The notes under the pieces: model-generated
Seen by the model: the letters and a program-made list of their open reading frames with translations, nothing else
What the model was told of the DNA's origin: nothing
Database searches by the model: none
Assembly (NCBI GenBank): GCA_035341015.1
Contig: DAOQUL010000010.1
Location: 18,086 to 82,085, forward strand
From: JAKQIM01 sp029557965
GTDB taxonomy: Bacteria > Chloroflexota > Anaerolineae > Anaerolineales > UBA4823
DNA length: 64,000 nt
Reading direction: 5' to 3'
Translations under genes and position numbers: made by a program
Part shown: positions 17,277 through 26,897 of the stretch, one piece after another
Position numbering within the stretch: position 1 is the first letter of the stretch
How the letters are laid out: every line of letters begins with the position of its first letter

Positions 17277-18500
17277 TCAAGCTGATTGTATTTCCTCAAT
17301 TGCCTGGCGGGCAATCATTTTAAACGCCTGGAACTGTTCGCTAGATGCGGTTCCTCCGCCTTGGGCGATCTGCCCATCTCCGCCGCCGCGGCCGCCGTAC
17401 TGGGTCAGCAGGCGGTTGAGTAAATCGCGCGCCTGGAACTTAACACCTTGGGTGCATACGACTATGATTGACAGCTTTGGGCTGGCATAGTTACCCAGCA
17501 CGGCAATCGTATCGGGAGCTTGCTTAAGCCTATCTGCCAATACACGTAACTCGGCAGCAGGGCGGCTGTCGAAGGCGGCGATGATGAGACGATAATCTGC
17601 CAATTTTTCGGCTTGCTCAAGATAATCTTTTGCCTCGAAGGCGATCCTTTCGCTGCGCAGCGTTTGCAGCTCCTTTTGCGCAGCTTGTAATTGATCTGAC
17701 TGCCGCTGGATCGATGGGAGAACATCGGGAATACTAACGCTTAGAAACATTGCCAGGTTGGACAATGTTTCGTGATAATTGCGCAGTGTGTACAACGCCT
17801 GAAGACCGGCAATGAAGTGGACACGAGTCTTATCGTTGATCCGTTCTTGTTTGACGATTTTTACAATGCCGATCGTACCTGTGCGAGCGCAGTGCGTTCC
17901 GCCGCATGCAGAGTAATCAAATCCATCGATCTCAACAATGCGTATGTTCTCGGTTACAGATGGTGGACGGCGCAGGGGTATTTTGTTTAAATCGGACGGA
18001 CTGACGTAATATACTTTTACCGGACGATCTTCATAGATGACTTGGTTGGCTAAAGTTTCGCCTTGCTCTAGTTCGCTTTGGGTGAGCAGGCGGTTGATCG
18101 CAAGATCCAGTGCGGATGGCGTGCTGCCGTTGATATTGGCTGAAACGGTCTCGTAATTGAACAAAGCGATGAAACATTGGGTCAGCAAGTGCTGGGCAGT
18201 GTGGTGCTGCATGTGTCTCAATCGCCGGTCGTAGTCGATCTGGGCCCTATAAGTCCCAGGTGGCAAATCGCGATCCAGGATGTGGATGACTTTGCCGGTG
18301 GACTCATCTTTGAATACGTCGATCACCTGTGCGTCGCCGATCTTGCCGGTGTCGTGTTCTTGCCCTCCGCCGGTGGCATAGAAGTAGGTGCTTTCGAGCA
18401 CTACGCCGAGGCGGCCATCTGGGAGTGTAGTTTTGGTGGTAATGGCGGCGTCAAATTCAAGCTGTTGTGCATCATCTCGGTGAAGGAATTGACTGTTCAT
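17277..18500 (-). CDS. AlaX-type alanyl-tRNA editing protein with DHHA1 domain
   Basis: The 407-residue protein resembles the editing half of alanyl-tRNA synthetase and lacks the aminoacylation domain. It should hydrolyse Ser- or Gly-mischarged tRNA-Ala. The zinc-binding HxxxH is at H100-H104 (HHTAQH) and the second zinc motif is CGGTHC near residue 200. A coiled coil follows (about 255-300), then a DHHA1 domain ending with glycine-rich GGRGGGDGQIAQGGG. TGGGQEHDTG near residue 45 is also typical. It lies 36 bases downstream of the alpha-mannosidase gene; no clear Shine-Dalgarno sequence precedes the ATG, so translation may depend on the upstream gene. Confidence 0.9.
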   Translation of the reverse strand: MNSQFLHRDDAQQLEFDAAITTKTTLPDGRLGVVLESTYFYATGGGQEHDTGKIGDAQVIDVFKDESTGKVIHILDRDLPPGTYRAQIDYDRRLRHMQHHTAQHLLTQCFIALFNYETVSANINGSTPSALDLAINRLLTQSELEQGETLANQVIYEDRPVKVYYVSPSDLNKIPLRRPPSVTENIRIVEIDGFDYSACGGTHCARTGTIGIVKIVKQERINDKTRVHFIAGLQALYTLRNYHETLSNLAMFLSVSIPDVLPSIQRQSDQLQAAQKELQTLRSERIAFEAKDYLEQAEKLADYRLIIAAFDSRPAAELRVLADRLKQAPDTIAVLGNYASPKLSIIVVCTQGVKFQARDLLNRLLTQYGGRGGGDGQIAQGGGTASSEQFQAFKMIARQAIEEIQSA

Positions 18501-18536
18501 TTCGGTTCGTTGATCCGTTTATTCTACGCTGCGCGG

Positions 18537-21500
18537 CTATGGCTGGATTTGTAAGTGAATGGTTTTAATCTCAAAGGGACGAAAGTCTAACTCAACCTGG
18601 TGCCGGGAATTTGGTAACTTGCAGAGCTGGTTTTCGAGTAAATCTGTTTGGGTAGCACGTACAATATTAAATGTAGTGAGAAGGTTGCAGCGAGTTGCGG
18701 TGCGCATGGCTTCGTACATACGAATCACAATGTCTGATGACCCGTCTTCAGCCGGTTTGACCGTCTCAATCACAATATTGGCCTTATCCAGCCGAAAGAG
18801 TGATTCTTGGGCTGCGCCGGCAGTGCCTGCGTTTTTGATCACCAGGGGAGGAATATTCAATTCGTAAGCGGCCTGCACAAGACCGCTCTCTAGGAAGCTG
18901 CCGTTCCATGTGTAGATCGCGTATGTGAAGTGATGGGTTCCGGTATCAGCAAACGGATCGGGGGCTTTGGGGGATTTGAGCAGCGAAAGCTTTAGGGTGT
19001 TACCAGAAGTGCTCAAGCCGTATTTGCAATCATTCAAGATGGCGGCACCGCGTCCTTCTTCTACCAGGGCGCTCCACTTATATTGGCTGACCTCAAAGCG
19101 ATCGGCGTCGAAGGGGCGCGATTTGTGCGTTGGCCTTCGCAAATGGCCAAATTGGATTTCGTGAAGAGCTTCGTTGGTGTGAATGTTGAAAGGGAAACAC
19201 ACTTTCAGCAGCTTGTGGCTTTCTTGCCATTCGATGGTTGTGTCAAACTCAACGCGACGGCTATTGGCACACAGTGAGATGACCTGGGTGAGGATCGAGT
19301 CGTGCAGACGACGGGTGAGGAGTAGAGCCCCTCTTTGAGGGCTACTGGCAATGACCTCTAGTGTGACGGGTTCGTCGATCTCAACCGGCAGGTTTTCGAC
19401 CATGCTCTCGATATCCCAGGCATCCCAGTTGGATGGCACATCTTTGTATAAGCAGAAACGGTTCAGAGGCCCGGCAGCAAAATCGCGCTGGCTTTGCTTA
19501 TCAAATAAGCGGGTGATTTCTCCCCGGTCGTTGAATTCGGCGTGCAGCAGATGGTTCTCAAGCGAATGGGGCGTTGTGGAAACGCGCCTCGTTTCGTCTG
19601 GCTGCTCAGAATGAGCAAGCTCTGCAAGGGGAACCGTTTTCCATCCACAGGCCGGGACTGTGATCTCGGCACTGCCATCTGGCGTTTCGACCAATACCTG
19701 GCGCGGCCAGGATAAGGAGTTGAAAATGGTTACTGCTTCGGCGGGGTGGGTAAGGCCTTGGACCGCCTGGCGGGCGAGCGATTGGGCTGTATGGATCAGG
19801 TCTTGATAGGCAGCCTCTGCTTCTTGGTAAACGCGTTGGATCGATGAGCCGGGTAATATATCGTGAAACTGATTGGTTAAAAGAGCCTGCCAGGCCGAAT
19901 CAAGTGTCCTGGCGGTAAACTTGAACTTGCCAAGCGCAGATGCGGCGGTAGCCCATAATTCAGCTTCACGCAAGGCAAATTCGCCGTAGCGGTTGCCTTG
20001 CTTGGTGCGGGCCTGTGAAGTATATGTTCCGCGATGGGCCTGAAAATACAACTCACCCACGTAGCGCGGTGATAATGAACCATTCAATGCAAGTATATTA
20101 AAGAATGCCGCAGGTGACGAAAGCTCGACGCGTGGCAATCCTTCAAGGTCCCGTGTGCGGCGGATATACTCGATATGATCGCTAGTTGGGCCGCCTCCTC
20201 CGTCACCCCAGCCAAATGATAAGAGCAGGCTTCGAATGCCGTTCTTTTGCAGGCGAGTATTCCAGCGTTGGGCAATGGCGCGCGGAGACGTTTCGCTGTT
20301 GTAGTCGGTAAAGATATGTGCTGGGATCGTGGTGCCATCGATCCCTTCCCATAAGAACGTGTTATAGGGGAAAGGCTCGCCACCATTGTATGCCCAGGTA
20401 ATCTTTTGCGTGGCAAAGCCGATGCAGCCACAGCCGCGCAAGATTTGCGGCACAGCGCCCGAATAACCAAATACATCTGGCAGCCACAGCACCTGGCTGT
20501 TGATACCAAACTCGTCCTCGAAGAATTTCCGACCATGCAGTATTTGGCGGATCAGGCTTTCGCCGCTGGATATGTTTGTGTCGGCTTCGACCCACATCAT
20601 ACCATCTGGAATGAACTGATTTTGCCGAACAGCATTTTTCAAGCGTTGATACAACTCGGGATAATGGTTTTTCAGCATCAGGTAAAGCTGAGGTTGGCTC
20701 TGAAGAAACCTGTATTCTGGGTATTCGTCAGCCAGGGCAAGCTGATTAGCAACCGTGCGCGCCATTTTGCGCTCTGTTTCCTGCAATGGCCAAAGCCAGG
20801 CAACATCAATGTGTGCATGGCCAAAAGCGTGCAGCGTGGGTGATGTGGACCCGTTTTTGCAGGCGAGGACGGGCGCAAGCAAACGGCGGCCCTGCTGAAT
20901 GGTCTCCAACAAACGATCTTCAGGGAGTTCCAGGTCGATGCAGCAAGTGGCAGCCATCAGGGCATCGTCAATTTCGCTGGCACGCAGCGATAATGGGTCT
21001 AGCGTGTCACGCAGTTCATACAGCGTGGTGAAATCGAGGGCCAGTTGGTAAACCGGCTCTAACCAAATACCAAAATTGCTTTGACCAAGGGTGCATTGTG
21101 CGGCGGGCGGTTCAGGCATCCAGCTTGTTTCGCTGAGTAGTGGGCCTTCGCCGGTGCTGACCTTGCCATGCCCGGCATATGTTTCCATCAAAATCTCAAA
21201 TACCTGGCCCGCTTCAGCCTGCCGGGTCAAGACCAAATATTGGCGTGCCCAGCCGAAGGAACCGGCAACTTGTCCGTTTATCCATACCAGGCTTTCTGGG
21301 CCAGCTTCGTTATAGAGAACTACCCGCTGCCCGGCAGCCTCAGGAGGAATAATGATGCAGCATTTGAACCAGCCATATTCCCATTTGCTCCCCCAGGTTG
21401 TTCCCGTGGGCATGACGGCGAACGGCTGTTGAAGGGCTTGCTGAGGATTAAGCCGTTGATTGGTGGTCAAGCCGCTCCATTCGATATCTTTGATGGGGCG

Positions 21501-21566
21501 GTAGATACATTTCCAGAGCGCATCTCGCCAGCGCATTATCCGATTTTTCCACTCGGGCGTGAGCAT
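18537..21566 (-). CDS. Alpha-mannosidase, glycoside hydrolase family 38
   Basis: The 1009-residue enzyme matches the large cytosolic class II alpha-mannosidases, which release mannose from oligosaccharides. After an N-terminal beta domain (1-235), the catalytic domain holds the zinc ligands H252 and D254 in HAHIDVAWLW, the nucleophile D329 in VEADTN followed by SGESLIRQ, and WLPDVFGYSG. A mid helical domain around residues 500-590 contains NQFHDILPGSSI, also a zinc-site histidine. Beta-sandwich domains follow to the C-terminus. There is no signal peptide. GGAGAT lies nine bases before the ATG. Likely role: intracellular turnover of mannose-containing glycans. Confidence 0.95.
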   Translation of the reverse strand: MLTPEWKNRIMRWRDALWKCIYRPIKDIEWSGLTTNQRLNPQQALQQPFAVMPTGTTWGSKWEYGWFKCCIIIPPEAAGQRVVLYNEAGPESLVWINGQVAGSFGWARQYLVLTRQAEAGQVFEILMETYAGHGKVSTGEGPLLSETSWMPEPPAAQCTLGQSNFGIWLEPVYQLALDFTTLYELRDTLDPLSLRASEIDDALMAATCCIDLELPEDRLLETIQQGRRLLAPVLACKNGSTSPTLHAFGHAHIDVAWLWPLQETERKMARTVANQLALADEYPEYRFLQSQPQLYLMLKNHYPELYQRLKNAVRQNQFIPDGMMWVEADTNISSGESLIRQILHGRKFFEDEFGINSQVLWLPDVFGYSGAVPQILRGCGCIGFATQKITWAYNGGEPFPYNTFLWEGIDGTTIPAHIFTDYNSETSPRAIAQRWNTRLQKNGIRSLLLSFGWGDGGGGPTSDHIEYIRRTRDLEGLPRVELSSPAAFFNILALNGSLSPRYVGELYFQAHRGTYTSQARTKQGNRYGEFALREAELWATAASALGKFKFTARTLDSAWQALLTNQFHDILPGSSIQRVYQEAEAAYQDLIHTAQSLARQAVQGLTHPAEAVTIFNSLSWPRQVLVETPDGSAEITVPACGWKTVPLAELAHSEQPDETRRVSTTPHSLENHLLHAEFNDRGEITRLFDKQSQRDFAAGPLNRFCLYKDVPSNWDAWDIESMVENLPVEIDEPVTLEVIASSPQRGALLLTRRLHDSILTQVISLCANSRRVEFDTTIEWQESHKLLKVCFPFNIHTNEALHEIQFGHLRRPTHKSRPFDADRFEVSQYKWSALVEEGRGAAILNDCKYGLSTSGNTLKLSLLKSPKAPDPFADTGTHHFTYAIYTWNGSFLESGLVQAAYELNIPPLVIKNAGTAGAAQESLFRLDKANIVIETVKPAEDGSSDIVIRMYEAMRTATRCNLLTTFNIVRATQTDLLENQLCKLPNSRHQVELDFRPFEIKTIHLQIQP

Positions 21567-21764
21567 GGGTGATCTCCTACGGGCAGTGAATTGGGCTTAA
21601 TCATATCAGCCGCGGGCTGAGCGGTAAAGTACTCGGGACAGATTTCCCATCAGGGCATAGAAATAGTTCCCATGTGAACCGGAAATAATTCCTGGTTGAT
21701 AAACGAAGAGCATTGTACTATTTGCATGCATGTGATCAATATGACATTCTGAGGAGGTACTCCA

Positions 21765-23480
21765 ATGAACGCTGAAGTTATTACCAGGAACCCAGATGCG
21801 GAGCAAGAAAGGCTGATCTTGCCGCCGGCAGATTTCCCGGTCACGTGGATAAATTCAGATGACGGAATTTACCACTGGACGCGCGATTGTGAGCACAACC
21901 CTGCTCCGATCACGCCGATGTTCTCGAGTTTTGCGGCGCATACGGCGGGCGAGGGGCGCAGGCGCACTGTGGAACTTTATAAAGAGTCGATTTTGGGCCG
22001 CCTGGATCGTCAGATCAACACGTATAACTACACCCGCTTGATCGCGTTCACAGGTAGCCCAAAAGAGATTGCTGAAAGAGAGAAACAAAACAGACAGATC
22101 GTTGGTGCCGTCAGTGCCAGGTTGGCTGAAGCCTGGGAGAATGAATGGAAGCCTGAACTGGATGCATTGTGGTCGTATTGGCGGGCTTTTGATCTGAAAG
22201 GCGCCAGTTGGGATGACCTGGCGACACACTTTGAAGGAACGCTTACCAGGGCAACGCGTATCTATGAAATCCACTACTTGATGGGGCCGCCGATGTGGTA
22301 TGCAATCGATGAATTTGAGAAGTTATTTTGCGATCTATTTGCCGGCTCAACAGCCCTGGATGCACACCGGCTGCTGCAAGGGTTTGATAACAAAACCCTT
22401 GAGATTGGCCGGGCGCTCTGGCGACTAAGCAGGGATGCAAATGACGTGGAAGATGTGCGGAAGGCCTTGCTGGAGTTGCCTGCTGGGGAAGTAATCCCGG
22501 TGCTACAGCAGTCGGTTAATGGAGTGTACTTCTTAGCCAGGTTTTATAGTTTCTTGCAAGCATATGGCAGGCGCAGCGACCTGTGGGATTGGGGTTACCC
22601 GAGCTGGGAAGAGGACCCAACGCCCTTACTCAATAACTTGAAGAATTATCTTGCACAGCCTGAGCGTGATCTGGAATCGGAATTGGCTGAAGCGGCGCAA
22701 CAACGCGAGGCCGCAATCTCTAGGGCTCGCCAGGAATTGGACTATTACCCTCAACCGGTGCGAGAGCGTTTTGAGACTTTATTGAAGGCGGCTCAGATTG
22801 CATTGGTGTTGACAGAGGACCATACCTTTTATATTGATTTCAATGGCTTTGGATGGGTGCGCAGGGTGATCCGAGAGCTGGGCAAGCGTTTGACGGATAG
22901 GATGCAGTTGTACGAGCCAAACGATGTATTTTTCATCGAGTTAGCTGAGCTCCGTCATGCAATTGCCGATCCTACTCTAAACCTTTGCGAACTTGCCGAG
23001 ATTCGCCGGGTGGATACTGAACAATGGGCAAAACGGCCTGGTCCAAAGGAACTGGGCACCCGTCCGGCCAAACCTTTGTATGTGTATTCGCCAGATGCCA
23101 GGCGTATGCTGCGATATATCGGTGGTTTTGTGGCCGAATCGAAAAACGAATATCCGGAACCAGGCATTTTGCGAGGACAGGCGGGTTCTTCCGGCAAGGT
23201 GTGCGGTCCGGCGCGCGTCATCTTAACCCTGGCAGATGCCCATCGTTTGAAGCCGGGGGATATCTTGGTGACCACGACCACGGCCCCTCCCTGGACACCA
23301 TTGTTCTTGACGGCTGCCGGGCTGGTAACGGATGCGGGCGGATTGCTATCGCATGGGGCGGTCGTCTCGCGTGAATACCGCATCCCAGCAGTGGTAGGAA
23401 CACGTGACGCCACCACGATGATCCAAGATGGGCAGTTGATTGAGGTTGATGGTAATGGCGGAATGGTGCGGTTGTTATAA
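21765..23480 (+). CDS. PEP-utilising enzyme: middle domain plus swivelling phosphohistidine domain
   Basis: The 571-residue protein ends in a PEP-utilising mobile domain: LKPGDILVTTTTAPPWTPLF, then TDAGGLLSHGAVVSREYRIPAVVG with the phosphorylatable histidine H530. The first 460 residues are helical and resemble the central, substrate-binding part of rifampicin phosphotransferase-type proteins, with none of the ATP-grasp fold. The missing ATP-grasp domain is encoded by the next gene, 33 bases downstream. AGGAGG precedes the ATG. The pair probably acts as a two-subunit dikinase or phosphotransferase that moves the beta-phosphate of ATP through H530 to an acceptor (pyruvate or another small molecule). 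The substrate is unknown. Confidence 0.83.
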   Translation: MNAEVITRNPDAEQERLILPPADFPVTWINSDDGIYHWTRDCEHNPAPITPMFSSFAAHTAGEGRRRTVELYKESILGRLDRQINTYNYTRLIAFTGSPKEIAEREKQNRQIVGAVSARLAEAWENEWKPELDALWSYWRAFDLKGASWDDLATHFEGTLTRATRIYEIHYLMGPPMWYAIDEFEKLFCDLFAGSTALDAHRLLQGFDNKTLEIGRALWRLSRDANDVEDVRKALLELPAGEVIPVLQQSVNGVYFLARFYSFLQAYGRRSDLWDWGYPSWEEDPTPLLNNLKNYLAQPERDLESELAEAAQQREAAISRARQELDYYPQPVRERFETLLKAAQIALVLTEDHTFYIDFNGFGWVRRVIRELGKRLTDRMQLYEPNDVFFIELAELRHAIADPTLNLCELAEIRRVDTEQWAKRPGPKELGTRPAKPLYVYSPDARRMLRYIGGFVAESKNEYPEPGILRGQAGSSGKVCGPARVILTLADAHRLKPGDILVTTTTAPPWTPLFLTAAGLVTDAGGLLSHGAVVSREYRIPAVVGTRDATTMIQDGQLIEVDGNGGMVRLL

Positions 23481-23513
23481 AAAGATGATCCAAGTAGATG
23501 AGAGGAGGTTGCT

Positions 23514-24362
23514 ATGAATATCTATTGGTTAGGAACATCTGCAGCACACGATCCGGGTCGTGTAGGTGGAAAGGCGGCGAATTTGAGCCGCCTGGCGGCA
23601 AAGTATCCTGTGCCCCCAGGATTTTGCCTGGAGGCAAGGCTAGATGATGGCGGTTCTCTGCTTGAGTATGCGGGAGGGCGGGTAATGCAAGCTTATCATG
23701 GCTTAGGCCGTCGTTGTGGCTGCCGGAGGCCTTCGGTAGCGGTACGCTCTTCTGCTGTTGACGAGGATGGGCGGCAAGCTTCGTTCGCCGGCCAGCACGA
23801 ATCGTACTTGAACGTTGTGGGCAGCAAACCGGTTGCGCGGGCTGTGCAGCGCTGTGTAGACTCGGCACATACTGAAAGGGCCCAGGCATACCGCAATATG
23901 CATGGCTTAAGTTCAAATGCATCTGTTGCGGTGTTGATCCAACAGTTTATCCTGGCAGATGTTTCGGCGGTGGTGTTTAGCGCTGACCCGGTTTCGGGCA
24001 GGCGGACGGAAATAGTGATCAATGCAACCTGGGGACTGGGGGAGAGCCTGGTGGGAGGAACTGTAACTCCCGATCTGTACCGGGTGCAAAAGGCAACGTT
24101 GGACCTGGTTGATCAGCAGTTGGCAGATAAGACTTATATGACCATTGCTTGCCCAGAAGGTACACGTGAGGTGCCTGTGCCGCGTGCCATGCAGACAGAG
24201 CCGACCCTGAACCTTGAGCAGGTCAAGGATTTAGCCCGCCTGGCCTTAGCCCTTGAAAAGTATATGGGTTGGCCGGTGGATCTGGAGTGCGCCTTCCAAC
24301 AGGGCAGGTTGTATCTGCTACAGTGCCGGCCTATCACTACTTTGAGCGAGGCTATTGGTTAA
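23514..24362 (+). CDS. PEP synthase/PPDK-type ATP-grasp domain protein
   Basis: The 282-residue protein is a stand-alone PEP/pyruvate-binding ATP-grasp domain. It starts with the family pattern (VGGKAANLSRLAAKYPVPPGF), has the nucleotide-binding VAVRSSAVDEDG and SFAGQHESYLNV, then INATWGLGESLVGGTVTPD and the ECAFQQGRLYLLQCRPIT ending. About 50 residues normally found between PPGF and VAVRSS are missing, so it is shorter than usual. The GAGGAGG ribosome-binding site is excellent. It pairs with the preceding phosphohistidine-domain gene; together they have the domains of one rifampicin phosphotransferase or PEP synthase, but in the opposite order. Its last 11 bases overlap the convergent GNAT gene. 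Confidence 0.85.
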   Translation: MNIYWLGTSAAHDPGRVGGKAANLSRLAAKYPVPPGFCLEARLDDGGSLLEYAGGRVMQAYHGLGRRCGCRRPSVAVRSSAVDEDGRQASFAGQHESYLNVVGSKPVARAVQRCVDSAHTERAQAYRNMHGLSSNASVAVLIQQFILADVSAVVFSADPVSGRRTEIVINATWGLGESLVGGTVTPDLYRVQKATLDLVDQQLADKTYMTIACPEGTREVPVPRAMQTEPTLNLEQVKDLARLALALEKYMGWPVDLECAFQQGRLYLLQCRPITTLSEAIG

Positions 24363-24651
24363 TCAACGATTGATATTCTGGATGCCGCCGGATATAGGAA
24401 TCTACGAAAGAGCACAGCGCCACTACATGGTAACTGTGCTCTTTGGCGTATTCCAGGCCGGTCCTGGCAAGACGGCTGCCAATTCCCTGGCCCTCTAGCG
24501 CCTCAGGTACCAGGGTGTGGGTGATGACCATGTTGTGACCATTCATTTGATACTCTAGCACTGCCACATGATCACTAACCTGGACTTCAAACCTGCTGGC
24601 AGTGGGGTTATGTTGTATCTCAAAATTGTTGGAATCGGGAGACGGTTTCAT
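24352..24651 (-). CDS. Small GNAT N-acetyltransferase, YidJ/COG2388 type
   Basis: I chose the ATG at 24651 (99 residues), with CGAGG seven to eleven bases upstream; a TATAAT at 24710-24715 on this strand gives a short leader, and the longer frame would read through this promoter. The protein is a minimal GNAT fold: HNPTASRFEVQVSDHVAVLEYQ, HTLVPEALEGQGIGSRLAR with the acetyl-CoA loop, and LCSFVDSYIRRHPEY at the end. This small family is widespread and of unknown substrate. It is on the opposite strand to both neighbours and separates the PEP-enzyme pair from the next gene run. Confidence 0.85.
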   Translation of the reverse strand: MKPSPDSNNFEIQHNPTASRFEVQVSDHVAVLEYQMNGHNMVITHTLVPEALEGQGIGSRLARTGLEYAKEHSYHVVALCSFVDSYIRRHPEYQSLINQ

Positions 24652-24756
24652 GGGGGCCTCGAAATCATTTGGGTTGGATTCTCGTTGCTTTAGTGTGCCT
24701 ATTGATGATATTATAAACAGTATCAGTGACTTATTCATTGTTGATTGGAGGAAATT

Positions 24757-26016
24757 ATGGCGGGAAGCGTGGCAATGAGCGTTGTGCACGAGTGGCAGTT
24801 TGCCGATATCTGGCCAGGAAAAGTCACTCCGATGAATGAACTTGAATATCTGCCCTGGGGAACCCGATCGATCAAGTTACTCGTTGTAATCGATGATGTT
24901 GATGAAGACCTCTATATTCGTCCTGAGCTGGTCATGCAAAACGGGCGGATCGCGGGTTACCTGGGAAGCCCTGAGCAACCAGAGCTTGAAATATCTTGGG
25001 GCGGTGGCAGCGAATTGGGTTTTGAAATCAAGCGGTCGACGAAAAGGCAGCATGTTTTCTTCAGTGTGACACACCTGGATAGCCAGCTTAAGGATAAATA
25101 CCGCCTGGCCATTCTGGTTGTTACCAAATCGGGGGTTGTGACAGGGAAACAGGTGATCATTTTGCGCCGGCCTGCCAATCTGCCCGATAACCTCTTACAA
25201 CCCATGTGGGAGAGCAACGCCTCGGGAGTGCATACGTTGAGTCTTAAGCCGTATCGCGCGGAGGGCAGTGTTTCTGTGCCTTTCTACGTTTCTCGGTGGT
25301 GGCCTACGGCGCAGGTTCGATATGCTCGCATCTCGGATGCCATTGCTATCCCAAAAGTTGTCATTAAATGCCAACGCAGATTATCGCCGGCGACATCGCG
25401 CAGCAAGGCAGAAGTTTTTGTTGGTGAGGATTCGGCTTTTGTTACGGTTAATGGTGACCTGGAATTCCCTTTGGTAGACCGCCATCAGGTAAGGTGCGAC
25501 CTGTTTACATTTGCAGATGGCTGGGCATTGAGAATATGGTTCTTGTGGTTGGATAAGACTTTCCCGGTGGAGTATACTCAATCTTTAGCGGACGAAGAGA
25601 AAAGTGCCCTTGTTCGTTGGGGTGCAGCGCAAGAAGTCCCTGATGCTGAACGGATTGATCTGATATTCGGTGTGCAGGGAAATTTACGTTATGTGTGCAC
25701 TGATATGCATTGGCGCGAGATGTGGGGGCAGCCTGCCGTAAAGCCCGGCAGCAATCCATTTGAGGTCGTCATCGGTGGAGAAAGTGGAATGGATACCCTG
25801 GGGCGAGGAATACGCATTCTGACGTTATCTAGCCATACTTTTATCCCGGGGAGTGGGTTTGCTGGAGACCCATCGCGGCTAGTACTGCACCAGATGCTCA
25901 ACATATTGGAAACAGGCGCCAAGGGTGGGGGGACGCTCATGCATAAGCACACGCCAAGCCTGGACGCCGTATTTGATATTGGCTTAACCAGCAGCGACGT
26001 GTTGGCGGTTGACTAG
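24757..26016 (+). CDS. Hypothetical protein, first gene of the PARG/PRTase gene run
   Basis: The start at ATG 24757 follows GGAGG at 24746-24750. The 419-residue product has no signal peptide or membrane helix and matches no family I know. The composition suggests alternating beta strands, with IKLLVVIDDVDEDLYIRPELV near the start, repeated aromatic patches (VSRWWPTAQVRYAR, DGWALRIWFLWLDK) and a C-terminal glycine-rich part (ETGAKGGGTLMHKHTPSLDAVFDIG). It is 50 bases upstream of the PARG-type gene on the same strand. Its consistent position suggests involvement in the same process, but that is inference only. Confidence 0.7.
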   Translation: MAGSVAMSVVHEWQFADIWPGKVTPMNELEYLPWGTRSIKLLVVIDDVDEDLYIRPELVMQNGRIAGYLGSPEQPELEISWGGGSELGFEIKRSTKRQHVFFSVTHLDSQLKDKYRLAILVVTKSGVVTGKQVIILRRPANLPDNLLQPMWESNASGVHTLSLKPYRAEGSVSVPFYVSRWWPTAQVRYARISDAIAIPKVVIKCQRRLSPATSRSKAEVFVGEDSAFVTVNGDLEFPLVDRHQVRCDLFTFADGWALRIWFLWLDKTFPVEYTQSLADEEKSALVRWGAAQEVPDAERIDLIFGVQGNLRYVCTDMHWREMWGQPAVKPGSNPFEVVIGGESGMDTLGRGIRILTLSSHTFIPGSGFAGDPSRLVLHQMLNILETGAKGGGTLMHKHTPSLDAVFDIGLTSSDVLAVD

Positions 26017-26066
26017 GCGACGATGCGTCTCAATATCTTTGGAAACTACTGAGTGAGGAAATTCAT

Positions 26067-26897
26067 ATGAGCAATACGTTTGCCGGCCAAATCTCGCGCG
26101 AGTTGGCCCGGCAGTATGGGCTAGAGGCCGTCCGGATCATTCAAGATGGCTTTTACCAGACACCGACAGGGCAGCATGTCATTATACAAGAAGCTGTGGC
26201 CCGTTCTGTGGAGAAAACGATGGCTTACCCGCCAGATAAGCCCTTCGAACCGCAGATGGCTGGCCCAGATCCCGCACGAATTGATGTGTACAACGAGACG
26301 ACCCTGTCGGCGGCGCAGCGCCTGTTGATTGATGGATTTAAGCCTGTTGTCTTGAATTTTGCCTCAGCCACACATCCGGGCGGCGGCTTCTTGAGTGGTG
26401 CGCGGGCGCAAGAAGAATACCTGGCGCGTTCATCGGGCTTATATGCTTGTCTGAAAGATCAACCTATGTACCCGTACCATCTCCAGCATTCCGACCCGCT
26501 TGCCACGAGTTACATGCTCTATTCTCCTGATGTGCCTGTTTTCCGCGGCGATGATGGCAGATTGCTTGAACAGCCCTACCAGGTGGGAATAATCACTGCG
26601 GCGGCACCCAATGCAAGCCATATGGTGGGGCGCGCTGCAGAGATTGAGCTTGCGTTCCGCGAGCGGATAGCCAAAGTACTGTGGATTGGCCAGCAGCATG
26701 CCCATGACGCCATTGTACTGGGTGCCTGGGGCTGCGGTGCGTTTGGGAATGATGGGAAGATGGTCAGCCGGTTGTTCCAGCAAGCATTGAACGGGGATTA
26801 TCGGGGCGCTTACCGGCGAGTAATTTTTGCGATCGTTGATTGGTCTGATGATAGGAAGTTCATCGGACCCTTTGAGGAAACCTTTGGAATAAAATGA
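26067..26897 (+). CDS. TIGR02452-family protein, microbial-type poly(ADP-ribose) glycohydrolase
   Basis: The 276-residue protein has the PARG signature in the macrodomain-like fold: VLNFASATHPGGGF followed by QEE, with the diphosphate-binding glycines at 105-107 and the catalytic glutamates at 116-117 (spacing GGG-x7-QEE). A later VLGAWGCGAFGND is also typical of TIGR02452 proteins. The N-terminal DUF2263-like helical part is present, so length is normal. Family members remove ADP-ribose polymers or related ADP-ribose conjugates. GAGTGAGG lies upstream of the ATG. The stop overlaps the next start as ATGA. Confidence 0.9.
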   Translation: MSNTFAGQISRELARQYGLEAVRIIQDGFYQTPTGQHVIIQEAVARSVEKTMAYPPDKPFEPQMAGPDPARIDVYNETTLSAAQRLLIDGFKPVVLNFASATHPGGGFLSGARAQEEYLARSSGLYACLKDQPMYPYHLQHSDPLATSYMLYSPDVPVFRGDDGRLLEQPYQVGIITAAAPNASHMVGRAAEIELAFRERIAKVLWIGQQHAHDAIVLGAWGCGAFGNDGKMVSRLFQQALNGDYRGAYRRVIFAIVDWSDDRKFIGPFEETFGIK

